From: Ignavigranum ruoffiae
GTDB taxonomy: Bacteria > Bacillota > Bacilli > Lactobacillales > Aerococcaceae
Assembly: GCF_900110675.1 (NCBI RefSeq)
Contig: NZ_FOEN01000001.1
Span: forward strand, 124,001-188,000
Length of the DNA: 64,000 nt
Reading direction: 5' to 3'
Below are positions 9,315 to 18,974 of this stretch, piece after piece. A program made the translations under genes and the position numbers. The notes beneath the pieces were generated by a model. That model had not been told where the DNA came from. It saw only the letters and a list, made by a program, of their open reading frames with translations, and ran no database searches. Numbering within the stretch: the stretch's first letter is position 1; every line of letters begins with the position of its first letter.

Positions 9315-9342
9315 AACCCCAGTTATACTGGGGTTATTTTTT
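9315..9342 (+). terminator. Intrinsic terminator between tsf and pyrH
   Basis: AACCCCAG (9315-9322), loop TTATA, CTGGGGTT (9328-9335), then A and TTTTTT. Only 23 bases separate it from the pyrH start, with no room for a promoter, so pyrH is fed by read-through. Confidence 0.9.
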
Positions 9343-9344
9343 AG

Positions 9345-10091
<747 letters not shown>

Positions 10092-10227
10092 TTTATTTGC
10101 GTCTTGTTAAATAAGGGGCTTAATTTGCAAAACAAATAAACCAGCTTAAAGGTTAGGCGTGTTATTCATGGTTAAAATATGATAAAATGATAGTAACTAC
10201 TAATTTATAAACAGGAGGAAGTCTCAT

Positions 10228-10788
10228 ATGACCCCAGATTCGTTACTGAAATCAAGTAAAGATAGAATGCAAAAATCAATCGATGCTTACCAACGTGAAG
10301 TTGGGACCATCCGTGCTGGTGTAGCTAATGCAAGTATTTTAGACCGAGTAATGGTCAACTATTATGGTGCGCCGACCCCATTAAACCAATTAGCGGGTAT
10401 TTCAATTCCAGAAGCGCGCATGTTAGTGGTTTCACCTTATGACAAGTCAAGTATTGGTGATGTTGAGAAGGCTATCTTGACTTCCGATATCGGTATTACC
10501 CCGAATAACGACGGCGATGTGATTCGTTTAGTAATCCCAGCTTTAACCAAAGAACGTCGTGCTGAATTAGTCAAAATTGTCGGTGCTGAACAAGAAAAAG
10601 CGAAGATTTCAGTACGTAATATTCGCCGAGATGCAATCGATGATGCCAAGAAACTTGAAAAAGATGGCGACATCACCGAAGACGACTTACATAATTTTGA
10701 AAAAGACATTCAAGTGGTCACTGACCAAGCGACCAAAGAAATTGATCGTATTACTGCTGAAAAAGAAGACGAAATTATGAATGATTAG
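10228..10788 (+). CDS. frr: Ribosome recycling factor
   Basis: RRF, 186 residues (family about 185), splits post-termination ribosomes together with EF-G. The N-terminal helix holds [20 protein letters not shown] with the [13 protein letters not shown] block. The C-terminal helices contain [21 protein letters not shown], typical of RRF. The start follows ACAGGAGGAAG. The 136-base gap after pyrH holds an AT-rich TATGATAAAAT that may be a weak promoter, and a distant 8-bp inverted repeat TTTATTTG/CAAATAAA (10092-10099 and 10133-10140) without a T-tract. Confidence 0.98.
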   Translation: MTPDSLLKSSKDRMQKSIDAYQREVGTIRAGVANASILDRVMVNYYGAPTPLNQLAGISIPEARMLVVSPYDKSSIGDVEKAILTSDIGITPNNDGDVIRLVIPALTKERRAELVKIVGAEQEKAKISVRNIRRDAIDDAKKLEKDGDITEDDLHNFEKDIQVVTDQATKEIDRITAEKEDEIMND

Positions 10789-10809
10789 AACTATCATCAA
10801 GATTAAACC

Positions 10810-10838
10810 AAGCTAAGTGAGTCTACTTAGCTTTTTTT
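10810..10838 (+). terminator. Intrinsic terminator after frr
   Basis: AAGCTAAGT (10810-10818), loop, ACTTAGCTT (10825-10833), then a T-run to 10838. It ends the rpsB-frr unit before the uppS promoter. Confidence 0.92.
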
Positions 10839-10870
10839 ATTTTATATCAGCATACATTTTTAAGGATTTT

Positions 10871-10879
10871 TGTTATAAT
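10871..10879 (+). promoter_or_regulatory. Extended -10 promoter of uppS-cdsA-rseP
   Basis: TGTTATAAT (TG-N-TATAAT). CATACA at 10851-10856 with a 17-bp spacer may serve as a weak -35. It lies 33 bases before the uppS start. Confidence 0.65.
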
Positions 10880-10911
10880 ATCAATTAATGTAAAAGAGTG
10901 GAGGGTGGCGA

Positions 10912-11646
10912 ATGAATCTTCAGCAACAAAAGATGCCCCAGCATGTGGCGATGATAATGGATGGAAATGGTCGTTGGGCCAAATCACGGCTAATGCCACG
11001 AACGGTAGGTCATAAAGCCGGTGTTGATACCATTAAGCGGATTGCGATTCATGCCCACAAATTAGGTATTAAGCTATTAACTTTATATGCTTTTTCTACT
11101 GAGAACTGGGGGCGTCCCGTCGAAGAAGTCAAATATCTAATGAATCTACCCCAGCTTTTCTTTAAATCCTTTATGCCTGAATTAATGGAACATCAGGTGA
11201 AAGTGGAAACGATCGGGAATGTTCAAGCATTGCCTGAAGCCACCCTGGAGATTCTAGAACAAGCCAAGGCACAAACGGCTAATAATTCTGGCTTAATCTT
11301 AAATTTTGCCATTAATTATGGGGGGCAAGAAGAGCTAACCCAGGCCTGTCGAAGCCTAGCCAATCAAGTGCAAAAAGGTCAATTGCAACCAGACCAGATA
11401 GATTCAATGATGATTCAAAATCAATTAACCACCGCAAAATTTGGTCCTTTAGCTTTACCCGATTTAGTCATTCGCACCAGTGGTGAATTGCGTTTGAGTA
11501 ATTTCCTTTTATGGCAATTAGCTTACAGTGAGTTATATTTTACCGATACCCTGTGGCCAGATTTTAGAGAAGATGATTTTGATCAAGCCTTAGCTTCCTA
11601 TCAGCAACGGCAACGACGGTTTGGCAAAGTCAAAGAAAGTGAGTAG
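10912..11646 (+). CDS. uppS: Isoprenyl transferase (undecaprenyl diphosphate synthase)
   Basis: cis-Prenyltransferase that makes the C55 lipid carrier for peptidoglycan and wall polymers, 244 residues. The catalytic MDGNGRWAKSR motif lies near residue 17, ENWGRPVEEVKYL near 75, and the C-terminal DLVIRTSGELRLSNFLLWQ segment binds diphosphate. The ribosome binding site is GGAGGG. In many Firmicutes dxr follows cdsA in this operon; here it is absent, which fits, but does not prove, use of the mevalonate route for isoprenoids. Confidence 0.97.
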   Translation: MNLQQQKMPQHVAMIMDGNGRWAKSRLMPRTVGHKAGVDTIKRIAIHAHKLGIKLLTLYAFSTENWGRPVEEVKYLMNLPQLFFKSFMPELMEHQVKVETIGNVQALPEATLEILEQAKAQTANNSGLILNFAINYGGQEELTQACRSLANQVQKGQLQPDQIDSMMIQNQLTTAKFGPLALPDLVIRTSGELRLSNFLLWQLAYSELYFTDTLWPDFREDDFDQALASYQQRQRRFGKVKESE

Positions 11647-11655
11647 CAGATATCT

Positions 11656-12450
11656 ATGAAAACTAGAGTCATTTCGGCGGTGATTGCGGTCGCGGTCTTT
11701 ATTCCCTTTATTATCTTAGGGGGTGGCTATTTTGCTTTTATTATGGCACTCTTGGGATTATTGGCTCTTAAAGAATTAGCCGATATGAAACAAATTAATT
11801 ATCGCAATTTGGTTGGGATTACCGCATCAATCGGTCTCTTGGCCATTCTGGTACCTAGCCATTATATTGCCATCCTCTCTCAATTTGTAAATAAGGATTA
11901 TTTATTTTATATTTGTTGCCTTCTATTATTAGTCATTACTGTGTTTAAATCCGATGAATTTAATTTTGATCATGCAGCGGTTTTGATGCTGGGCGCCATT
12001 TATATAGGCTATGGCTTTCATTTTTTGATTGTGATTCGGGATATGGGGATTGATACCCTAATGTATCAATTTTTAGTTATTTGGGCGACAGATTCGGGCG
12101 CCTACCTAGTAGGTCGACGTTTCGGTGCCACCAAATTGGCACCAACTGTTTCGCCAAATAAGACAGTGGAAGGTCTAGCAGGTGGCTTATTACTTGCTAG
12201 CCTGGTGGGAGGGCTATATAATTACTTAGTTCAACCCAATTTAGGCGATATTCATCATGTTTGGATGTTAACCCTGGCCATGTCGATGTTCGGTCAATTA
12301 GGTGATTTAGTTGAATCAGCCTTTAAGAGGCATTTTGGTGTCAAGGATTCCGGTCAATTTCTGCCGGGCCATGGAGGCGTCCTGGATCGCTTCGACTCAT
12401 CGATTTTTACCAGCTTCTTGTTAATGATTTGGATGAATTTATTTAGATAG
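11656..12450 (+). CDS. cdsA: Phosphatidate cytidylyltransferase
   Basis: Makes CDP-diacylglycerol from phosphatidate and CTP, the branch point of phospholipid synthesis. The integral membrane protein has 264 residues with about seven hydrophobic helices. The C-terminal signature is clear: QLGDLVESAFKRHFGVKDSG followed by LPGHGGVLDRFDS, with the metal-binding aspartates. The order uppS-cdsA-rseP is conserved. It starts nine bases after uppS with a weak ribosome binding site (GAGTAG). Confidence 0.96.
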   Translation: MKTRVISAVIAVAVFIPFIILGGGYFAFIMALLGLLALKELADMKQINYRNLVGITASIGLLAILVPSHYIAILSQFVNKDYLFYICCLLLLVITVFKSDEFNFDHAAVLMLGAIYIGYGFHFLIVIRDMGIDTLMYQFLVIWATDSGAYLVGRRFGATKLAPTVSPNKTVEGLAGGLLLASLVGGLYNYLVQPNLGDIHHVWMLTLAMSMFGQLGDLVESAFKRHFGVKDSGQFLPGHGGVLDRFDSSIFTSFLLMIWMNLFR

Positions 12451-12461
12451 GATGTTAACCA

Positions 12462-13736
12462 ATGAAATCAATACTTGTTTTTTTACTTGTTTTCTCAATC
12501 ATTGTGGTCATTCATGAGTTTGGGCACTATTTCTTTGCCAAAAGGGCGGGAATTCTGGTGCGTGAGTTCTCTTTAGGCATGGGACCAAAGTTATTCTCTA
12601 ATCAAGGCAAAGATGGTACAACTTATACGATTCGGATGCTCCCATTAGGTGGATACGTTCGTTTAGCTGGCCTGAATGATGAGGAAGATATCGAGCCCGG
12701 CATGCAAGTCGCTCTGAGTTTGAATCAAGCTGGCCAGGTAGAAACGATCCATTTGAATGAGGATCCTTTGGCTGTCGATACATTGATTGGTCGCGTGAAT
12801 CAAGTCGATTTGGCGCGAGCGATGGAGATTGAACTGATTCCGATCGGACAAGATCAGATTCAGCGTTTATCCGTGTCGAAGCGTGCTAATATTATTGAGA
12901 AAGATGGAACAAAGATTCCAGTCGCACCGATTGAACGACGTTATGAGTCGGCCTCCGTTGGTCATAAGATTTTGACAAATTTTGCCGGTCCTTTGAATAA
13001 TTTTATTCTTTCAATTCTCTTATTTACTGTGATAGGTTTCATGATAGGTGAGAAGACAACGGATCAGTGGAATATCGGTCAAGTTACTGAGAATTCTGCA
13101 GCGGCCAAAGCTGGTTTGCAAGCAGGAGATATTATTGTTGCTTTAGATGACCAGCCAATTGGTAGTTGGGAAGACTTAGTCGAGAAGACCCGATCTATGC
13201 CTGGTCAAACAGTATCGGTGACAGTCGACCGCGATCAACAAGAATTTGAGACTTCGATGACGATCGGTCAGGCGAAAGATGAACAAACCGGAGAAACCTA
13301 CGGCCAAATGGGGATTTATCAAGGTTATGTGACTGAACCCATGTCGCTCTCTGAGAAAATTACCTATGGTTTCAGTCAGACATTCTTAGTGATTGCGATG
13401 GTCTTTAAAGCGATTATGGCCTGGTTCACCAAAGGTTTTTCAATTAATGATTTGGGTGGGCCAGTGGCGATGGCACAGATGACTCAGGAAGTGGTGACCT
13501 ATGGTTTCGTGCCCGTCCTCGCTTTTATGGCCATGTTAAGTGCCAACTTAGGTTTTATGAATTTATTACCGATTCCGGCGCTCGATGGCGGTAAGATTAT
13601 CTTGAATCTGATCGAAGGAGTGCGAGGTAAGCCACTGTCTCAAGAGAAGGAAGGAATCATTACTTTAATTGGAATTAGTTTATTAATCATTCTGATGGTC
13701 TTAGTCACCTGGAATGATATCATGCGTTTATTTTAA
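12462..13736 (+). CDS. rseP: Intramembrane zinc metalloprotease RseP (site-2 protease)
   Basis: Cuts membrane-embedded anti-sigma factors, signal peptide remnants or pheromone precursors (as Eep does in enterococci). The protein has 424 residues. The zinc motif HEFGH is in the first helix (residues 18-22), a PDZ domain lies at about 205-275 (VTENSAAAKAGLQAGDIIVALDD), and the second active-site motif LLPIPALDGGK is near residue 367. Four hydrophobic segments fit the family. As an Eep-type protease it is a plausible processor of short hydrophobic peptides; see the LPXTG microprotein at 38606. A perfect terminator follows directly. Confidence 0.96.
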   Translation: MKSILVFLLVFSIIVVIHEFGHYFFAKRAGILVREFSLGMGPKLFSNQGKDGTTYTIRMLPLGGYVRLAGLNDEEDIEPGMQVALSLNQAGQVETIHLNEDPLAVDTLIGRVNQVDLARAMEIELIPIGQDQIQRLSVSKRANIIEKDGTKIPVAPIERRYESASVGHKILTNFAGPLNNFILSILLFTVIGFMIGEKTTDQWNIGQVTENSAAAKAGLQAGDIIVALDDQPIGSWEDLVEKTRSMPGQTVSVTVDRDQQEFETSMTIGQAKDEQTGETYGQMGIYQGYVTEPMSLSEKITYGFSQTFLVIAMVFKAIMAWFTKGFSINDLGGPVAMAQMTQEVVTYGFVPVLAFMAMLSANLGFMNLLPIPALDGGKIILNLIEGVRGKPLSQEKEGIITLIGISLLIILMVLVTWNDIMRLF

Positions 13737-13744
13737 GCAGTTTG

Positions 13745-13773
13745 GTAGGTCAAAGTATTTTGACCTACTTTTT
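13745..13773 (+). terminator. Intrinsic terminator between rseP and polC
   Basis: GTAGGTCAAA (13745-13754), loop GTAT, TTTGACCTAC (13759-13768), a perfect 10-bp stem followed by TTTTT. It ends 16 bases before the polC start, leaving no space for a promoter, so polC needs read-through or a promoter inside rseP. Confidence 0.92.
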
Positions 13774-13789
13774 GTGAGAAGGGGATTCA

Positions 13790-16700
13790 ATGGCTGATCA
13801 ACGAAATTTATTTGAATACTTAATGGATCAAATTGGTTTGGATATTAAGGAATTTGATGAGAATTTTCAATTGGCCCAGATTAATCATGTGGATGTATTC
13901 ACTGATTCGCGGCAATGGCATTTCTATGTGGACCTTCCTCAGCGAATTTCAATCGAGGCTTATCAGATTTTCTTGTTTCGTATGAAGCAGAGTTTTGATG
14001 ATATTGCTGAAATTTCTGTTCATTGGCATTTTGCTGATAATCAAGTTACAGATGAAGACATTCAGATGGCTTTTCAAGCGGTATCTTCGATTCTGGTCAA
14101 AGACAGTCCTTATCTGCGTTCAAATTTGGATAAAGCTAAATTATCCTATGGGCACCGGGTTTTTCATCTGGGTTTAGCGGATAGTCAGGCGATTGAAATC
14201 TTTCAATCGCGTTATCATCAAGCCTTCTTGAATGAATTAGCAAATTTTGCCATTGAGGATGTTGATATTCTTTATGAATTGGATGAAGACTTGCAGCATC
14301 AAGTTCTGGAAGATTATCAAGAGCGTCAAATTCAAGCCCGGGAAGCCTTACAAGCTGAGGCGCAAGAAATTCAGGTCAAACTTCAAGAACAAAAACAAAG
14401 CGCTCCGGTTGTAGATGCTGAGATTGACCCCATCGGCAAGGATATTCCAGCCGGTCCACTGTGTCCTATGATTGATTTAGAAGATAATCAGTTCAAACAA
14501 ATTATTGAAGGTTATGTTTTTTCTTCTGAAATTCGGGAATTAAGAAGCGGAAGTCAACTCCTACTCTTAAATGTGACGGATTATACCAGCTCAGTTCAAG
14601 TTAAATTGATGTCGGGTCGACGGATTAGACCTGCCCAATTACAGCAATATAAACAAGGGGATTGGTTACGCTTGGAAGGTGATATGGTTCCAGATAACTA
14701 TACCAATGAATTATACTTCCGTCCGCGGAGTCTCCGACATATCAGTCATAGTGAGCGCCAAGATCTGGCAAAAGATGGAGAAAAACGAGTAGAACTTCAC
14801 AGTCATACACAAATGTCTCAATTAGATGCCACCAATTCAGCCAGTGATTTAATAAAACAAGCAGCGAAGTGGGGACATTCGGCGATTGCTATTACCGATC
14901 ATGCGACGGTCCAAGCGTTTCCTGAAGCATATAACGTTGGTCGCGAGCAAGGTATTAAAGTCATTTTTGGCATGGAAGCTTATGTGGTGAATGATGGAGA
15001 GCCGGTGGTCTATCAGCCAGAGGAACGGAACCTTAAAGAAGCCACCTATGTCGTGTTTGACTTGGAGACAACGGGATTATCGGCTGTTTATGATTCTATT
15101 ATTGAGATTGGCGCGGTCAAAATGCATCAAGGACAGGTTATTGATCGCTTCGAGTCCTTTATGGATCCTGGTCATCCTTTATCAGCCTTTACTACCGAAT
15201 TAACCGGAATTAGTGATGCAGATGTTCAAGGTGCTCCCGATGTAGAGACCGTCTTGAAGCAATTCTGGGAATTCTGCCAAGGGTCGATATTGGTAGCCCA
15301 TAATGCCAGCTTTGACATGGGCTTTATTAATCATGTCTATAAACAAATGGGCAAAGGTCCGATTCCTTGTCCAACGATTGATACTTTAGAACTTTCCCGG
15401 CTAGTCAACCCAGATTTGCGGGCTCATGGTTTAAAAGTATTGACCAAACGATACCAAATTAATCTGGAGCAACACCACCGGGCCGTTTATGACTCGGAAG
15501 CGACCGGTTATCTCTTATTCAAGCTACTGGCCCAAGCTGAAGAACAATTCCAAATGACTTCTTTAATCCAACTCAATGAAGATATGGGCAATAAGGAAGC
15601 CTTCAAGAATGCTAAACCTTTTCATGTGAGTATTTTGGTTAAAGAACAGACAGGGCTCAAAGATTTATTTAAGTTAGTTTCGGTCTCAAATGTGAAGTAT
15701 TTTTATCGGACACCAAGAATTCCCCGTCAATTATTGGAGAAGTATCGCCAGGGGCTTTTAATCGGATCGGCTTGTGCCGAAGGAGAACTCTTTACGACGA
15801 TGATGCAGAAAGGCTATGAAGAGGCTGAGAAGTTAGTCGACTTTTATGACTATATTGAGATTCTGCCTCCATCGGCTTATCAGCATTTAATTGATGAAGG
15901 CTTGGTTCAATCTGCAGCTGCTCTTCAAGAGATAATTCAAGATTTAATTCGCCTTGGTCAGCAGCATCAAATCCCAGTTGTTGCTACTGGCAATGTTCAT
16001 TATTTAGAGAAGAAGGATGCCATCTATCGCGAAGTTATCAAGAGTTCTTTGAAGGTAAATGCCCACCGTCAATTAAATCTACCAGACTTGCATTTTAGAA
16101 CAACGGATGAAATGTTGGCCGAGTTTGCTTTTCTAGGACAGGAAGAAGCCTTTGATTTAGTGGTCAGACAATCGCAGGCCATCGCCGAGAGTATTGCCGA
16201 GATTGAAGTGATTAAAGCCGACTTGTATCCACCAAAAATTGAAGGTGCCGAAGAAGAAATTAAGAAGATGTCTTATCAACGGGCGAAAGAGTTGTATGGC
16301 GATCCATTGCCTGAAATCGTAGAGAAGCGCTTAGAAAAAGAACTCAGTTCAATTATTGGCAATGGCTTTGCCGTTATTTACCTGATATCTCAAAAATTGG
16401 TTCACAAATCAAACCATGATGGGTATCTAGTCGGTTCTCGTGGATCGGTGGGTTCAAGTTTAGTAGCCACGATGACCGGAATTACGGAAGTGAATCCTTT
16501 GGCACCGCATTATTATTGTCCGGATTGCCATTACAGTGAGTTCTTTACCGAAGGGGAGTATGGATCCGGCTATGACCTCCCTGATAAAATGTGTCCTCAT
16601 TGTCAAAAAGCCTTAAAACGTGAAGGGCAGGATATTCCTTTTGAGACTTTCTTAGGGTTTAATGGGGATAAGGTTCCCGATATTGATTTAAACTTCTCCG

Positions 16701-18097
16701 GAGATTATCAATCCCGTGCCCATGCTTATACCAAAGATTTGTTTGGTGAAGATTATGTCTACCGGGCTGGAACGATTGGTACGGTAGCTCAAAAAACCGC
16801 CCTCGGTTATGTCCGAGGTTATCTGGAACATCAGGATAAGTCCTTACCTAGTGCGGAAAGAGAACGGCTGGCCTATGGTATTGCTGGGGTTAAAAGAACC
16901 ACCGGTCAGCACCCCGGCGGGATTATTGTTATCCCTGATTATATGGACGTTTTCGATTTTACGCCAATTCAGTATCCAGCCGATGATCAGAATGCAGAAT
17001 GGCGGACGACCCATTTTGATTTCCATTCGATTGATAATAACGTCTTAAAATTAGATATTCTAGGTCATGATGATCCAACGATGATTCGTATGTTGCAAGA
17101 TTTAAGTGGCATTAATCCAATTGATATTCCGCCAGATGATGAGAAAGTGATGCAACTTTTCCAGGGAACAGAAGTGATGGGGGTTAGTCCCGATCAGATA
17201 TATTCTGATACGGGTACACTGGGAATTCCTGAATTTGGCACCAACTTCGTTCGGGGGATGGTTTCGGAAACCAAACCGAAGACCTTTGCCGAATTATTGA
17301 AGATTTCTGGACTTTCACACGGGACGGATGTGTGGTTGGGCAATGCCCAGGAATTAATTCGCCAAAAGATCGTCCCATTTGCCGATGTGATCGGCTGCCG
17401 GGATGACATCATGGTGTCACTCATCCAATATGGACTGCCGGAGAAATTATCCTTTGATATTATGGAGCGAGTCCGTAAGGGGCGCGGCATACCGGAAGAT
17501 TGGCAAGAAACCATGCGAGAATATCAAGTACCTGAATGGTATATCGAATCTTGTCTTAAAATTAAATATATGTTCCCTAAAGCCCATGCGGCAGCCTATG
17601 TTTTAATGGCTCTCAGGGTGGCTTATTTCAAGGTATATCATCCTATTTATTATTATGCGGCTTATTTCTCAGTCCGAGCCAAAGAATTTGATATTCTTGC
17701 CATGTATCAAGGAAAAGAAATGGTTAAACGACGGATTCGCGATATCCGTGAGAAAGGTTTTGGCGCCACCAACAAAGAAACACTCTTATTAACTGAATTA
17801 GAAATTGCGAATGAGATGTTAGAACGGGGCTTATCTTTTAAGATGGTTGATTTGAATAAATCCGATGCTAGAAACTTTGTTATTGAAGGTGACGCCCTGA
17901 TTCCACCATTCAGAGCGATTCCTGGTTTGGGGACTTCGGTGGCCGATCAGATTGTCCAAGCCCGTCAACAGGCACCATTTATTTCCAAAGAAGATTTACA
18001 AAAGCGGGGTAAGGTCTCAAAATCCTTGATTGAGTATTTAGACGATAATGGCGTCCTACAAGGTTTACCTGACGAAGATCAATTAAGTCTTTTTTAA
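13790..18097 (+). CDS. polC: DNA polymerase III alpha subunit, Gram-positive PolC type
   Basis: The replicative polymerase, 1435 residues, the usual length of class C enzymes. In order: N-terminal domain, OB fold (about residues 225-310), split PHP domain beginning ELHSHTQMS near 338, DEDD 3'-5' proofreading exonuclease inserted near 420-590 (FDLETTGL, LVAHNASFDMGF, HRAVYDSEATGYL), second PHP part, a zinc-binding C4 segment near 905-945 (CPDCHYSEF and MCPHCQKA), and the palm with the catalytic PDIDLNFSG near 963. Finger and C-terminal domains include the GQHPGGIIV motif and a helix-hairpin-helix near 1370. proS, often between rseP and polC in relatives, is missing here. Confidence 0.98.
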   Translation: MADQRNLFEYLMDQIGLDIKEFDENFQLAQINHVDVFTDSRQWHFYVDLPQRISIEAYQIFLFRMKQSFDDIAEISVHWHFADNQVTDEDIQMAFQAVSSILVKDSPYLRSNLDKAKLSYGHRVFHLGLADSQAIEIFQSRYHQAFLNELANFAIEDVDILYELDEDLQHQVLEDYQERQIQAREALQAEAQEIQVKLQEQKQSAPVVDAEIDPIGKDIPAGPLCPMIDLEDNQFKQIIEGYVFSSEIRELRSGSQLLLLNVTDYTSSVQVKLMSGRRIRPAQLQQYKQGDWLRLEGDMVPDNYTNELYFRPRSLRHISHSERQDLAKDGEKRVELHSHTQMSQLDATNSASDLIKQAAKWGHSAIAITDHATVQAFPEAYNVGREQGIKVIFGMEAYVVNDGEPVVYQPEERNLKEATYVVFDLETTGLSAVYDSIIEIGAVKMHQGQVIDRFESFMDPGHPLSAFTTELTGISDADVQGAPDVETVLKQFWEFCQGSILVAHNASFDMGFINHVYKQMGKGPIPCPTIDTLELSRLVNPDLRAHGLKVLTKRYQINLEQHHRAVYDSEATGYLLFKLLAQAEEQFQMTSLIQLNEDMGNKEAFKNAKPFHVSILVKEQTGLKDLFKLVSVSNVKYFYRTPRIPRQLLEKYRQGLLIGSACAEGELFTTMMQKGYEEAEKLVDFYDYIEILPPSAYQHLIDEGLVQSAAALQEIIQDLIRLGQQHQIPVVATGNVHYLEKKDAIYREVIKSSLKVNAHRQLNLPDLHFRTTDEMLAEFAFLGQEEAFDLVVRQSQAIAESIAEIEVIKADLYPPKIEGAEEEIKKMSYQRAKELYGDPLPEIVEKRLEKELSSIIGNGFAVIYLISQKLVHKSNHDGYLVGSRGSVGSSLVATMTGITEVNPLAPHYYCPDCHYSEFFTEGEYGSGYDLPDKMCPHCQKALKREGQDIPFETFLGFNGDKVPDIDLNFSGDYQSRAHAYTKDLFGEDYVYRAGTIGTVAQKTALGYVRGYLEHQDKSLPSAERERLAYGIAGVKRTTGQHPGGIIVIPDYMDVFDFTPIQYPADDQNAEWRTTHFDFHSIDNNVLKLDILGHDDPTMIRMLQDLSGINPIDIPPDDEKVMQLFQGTEVMGVSPDQIYSDTGTLGIPEFGTNFVRGMVSETKPKTFAELLKISGLSHGTDVWLGNAQELIRQKIVPFADVIGCRDDIMVSLIQYGLPEKLSFDIMERVRKGRGIPEDWQETMREYQVPEWYIESCLKIKYMFPKAHAAAYVLMALRVAYFKVYHPIYYYAAYFSVRAKEFDILAMYQGKEMVKRRIRDIREKGFGATNKETLLLTELEIANEMLERGLSFKMVDLNKSDARNFVIEGDALIPPFRAIPGLGTSVADQIVQARQQAPFISKEDLQKRGKVSKSLIEYLDDNGVLQGLPDEDQLSLF

Positions 18098-18145
18098 GTC
18101 AAGACCGAGTCGTTGCTTGAATCAAATGTTTAAAAAGCAGAAAAC

Positions 18146-18174
18146 TTGAAAATAGCTAGAATTCGAAGTAAAAT
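18146..18174 (+). promoter_or_regulatory. Promoter of the FMN reductase gene
   Basis: TTGAAA (18146-18151), 17-bp spacer, TAAAAT (18169-18174), 47 bases before the chosen start codon. Confidence 0.6.
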
Positions 18175-18221
18175 AGTTCTTGTAATAAATAATCATTGAT
18201 GAAATGAAAGGACGATGGTTG

Positions 18222-18767
18222 ATGGTAAAAATTGGTGTCGTTGTTGGAAGTTTACGTAAGGAATCTTATGCACGTAAGTGGGCCAAGAATTTTACTGAAT
18301 TATTCCCGAGTGAGGCTGAAATTACTTTTATCGAGATTGGTAAGCTACCGCTATACAATGAAGAATACGATCAACAAGATATTCCCGAATATAATGAATT
18401 TAGAAAAGCTGTCTCAGAACAAGATGCGATTATCTTCTCAACCCCAGAATACAATCGTTCTGTGCCAGGCGTCTTAAAAAATGCGATTGATGTGGGCTCA
18501 CGTCCAGCAGGCCAAGCTGTGTGGACTGGTAAACCTGCCATGATTATGTCTCATTCTGTGTCAGGGATCTCTGGAGCCAATGCGGTTCAAGCTTTGCGGC
18601 CAAGTCTAGCTTTCTTAAATATGCCGGTAATGGGACAACCCGAAGTTTATTTAGCAAAATCTGCTGAATTCTTTGATGAAGAAGGTAAATTAAACAACGA
18701 AGGCACGCGTAAATTCTTACAATCCGTTGCTGATAGCTTTATGGCTCATATTGAGAAACATGGTTAA
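18222..18767 (+). CDS. NADPH-dependent FMN reductase family flavoprotein
   Basis: A flavodoxin-fold oxidoreductase of 181 residues. VVVGSLRKESYARK at the N-terminus is the flavin phosphate-binding loop, STPEYNRSVPGVLKNAIDVG (near 80-100) the family signature, and SVSGISGANAVQALR follows. Relatives are quinone, azo or FMN reductases and chromate reductases; the substrate is unknown. I take the ATG at 18222 (AAAGGA nine bases upstream) rather than the in-frame ATG 18 bases earlier, because the protein then begins with the beta strand expected for the fold. It has its own promoter and a strong terminator, so it is a single-gene unit. Confidence 0.88.
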   Translation: MVKIGVVVGSLRKESYARKWAKNFTELFPSEAEITFIEIGKLPLYNEEYDQQDIPEYNEFRKAVSEQDAIIFSTPEYNRSVPGVLKNAIDVGSRPAGQAVWTGKPAMIMSHSVSGISGANAVQALRPSLAFLNMPVMGQPEVYLAKSAEFFDEEGKLNNEGTRKFLQSVADSFMAHIEKHG

Positions 18768-18799
18768 TCAAGACTTAATGTTAGAACATAAATAAAAAT

Positions 18800-18847
18800 A
18801 GCTCGAGTATAAAATCTGTGACCAAGATTTTATTGCTCGAGTTTTTT
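18800..18847 (+). terminator. Intrinsic terminator after the FMN reductase gene
   Basis: GCTCGAG-TATAAAATCT (18801-18816) pairs with AGATTTTAT-TGCTCGAG (18825-18841), followed by TTTTTT. A long stem with one internal mismatch. Confidence 0.92.
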
Positions 18848-18917
18848 GCGCTAAAAAACTTGTGCTTGAATCATCAATAAATCCAAATAAATATTTAGTA
18901 AAGAATTGGGCTCTTTG

Positions 18918-18946
18918 TTGAACTCGTCTAAGAGTTCACGTATAAT
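18918..18946 (+). promoter_or_regulatory. phnD promoter with an inverted repeat in the spacer
   Basis: TTGAAC (18918-18923), 17-bp spacer, perfect TATAAT (18941-18946). TGAACTC (18919-18925) and GAGTTCA (18932-18938) form a perfect 7-bp inverted repeat with a 6-base gap, covering the -35 and spacer. This placement is that of a repressor operator; the regulator is not identifiable. Confidence 0.75.
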
Positions 18947-18974
18947 TAATTTATAAAATATTTGGAGGGAAACC

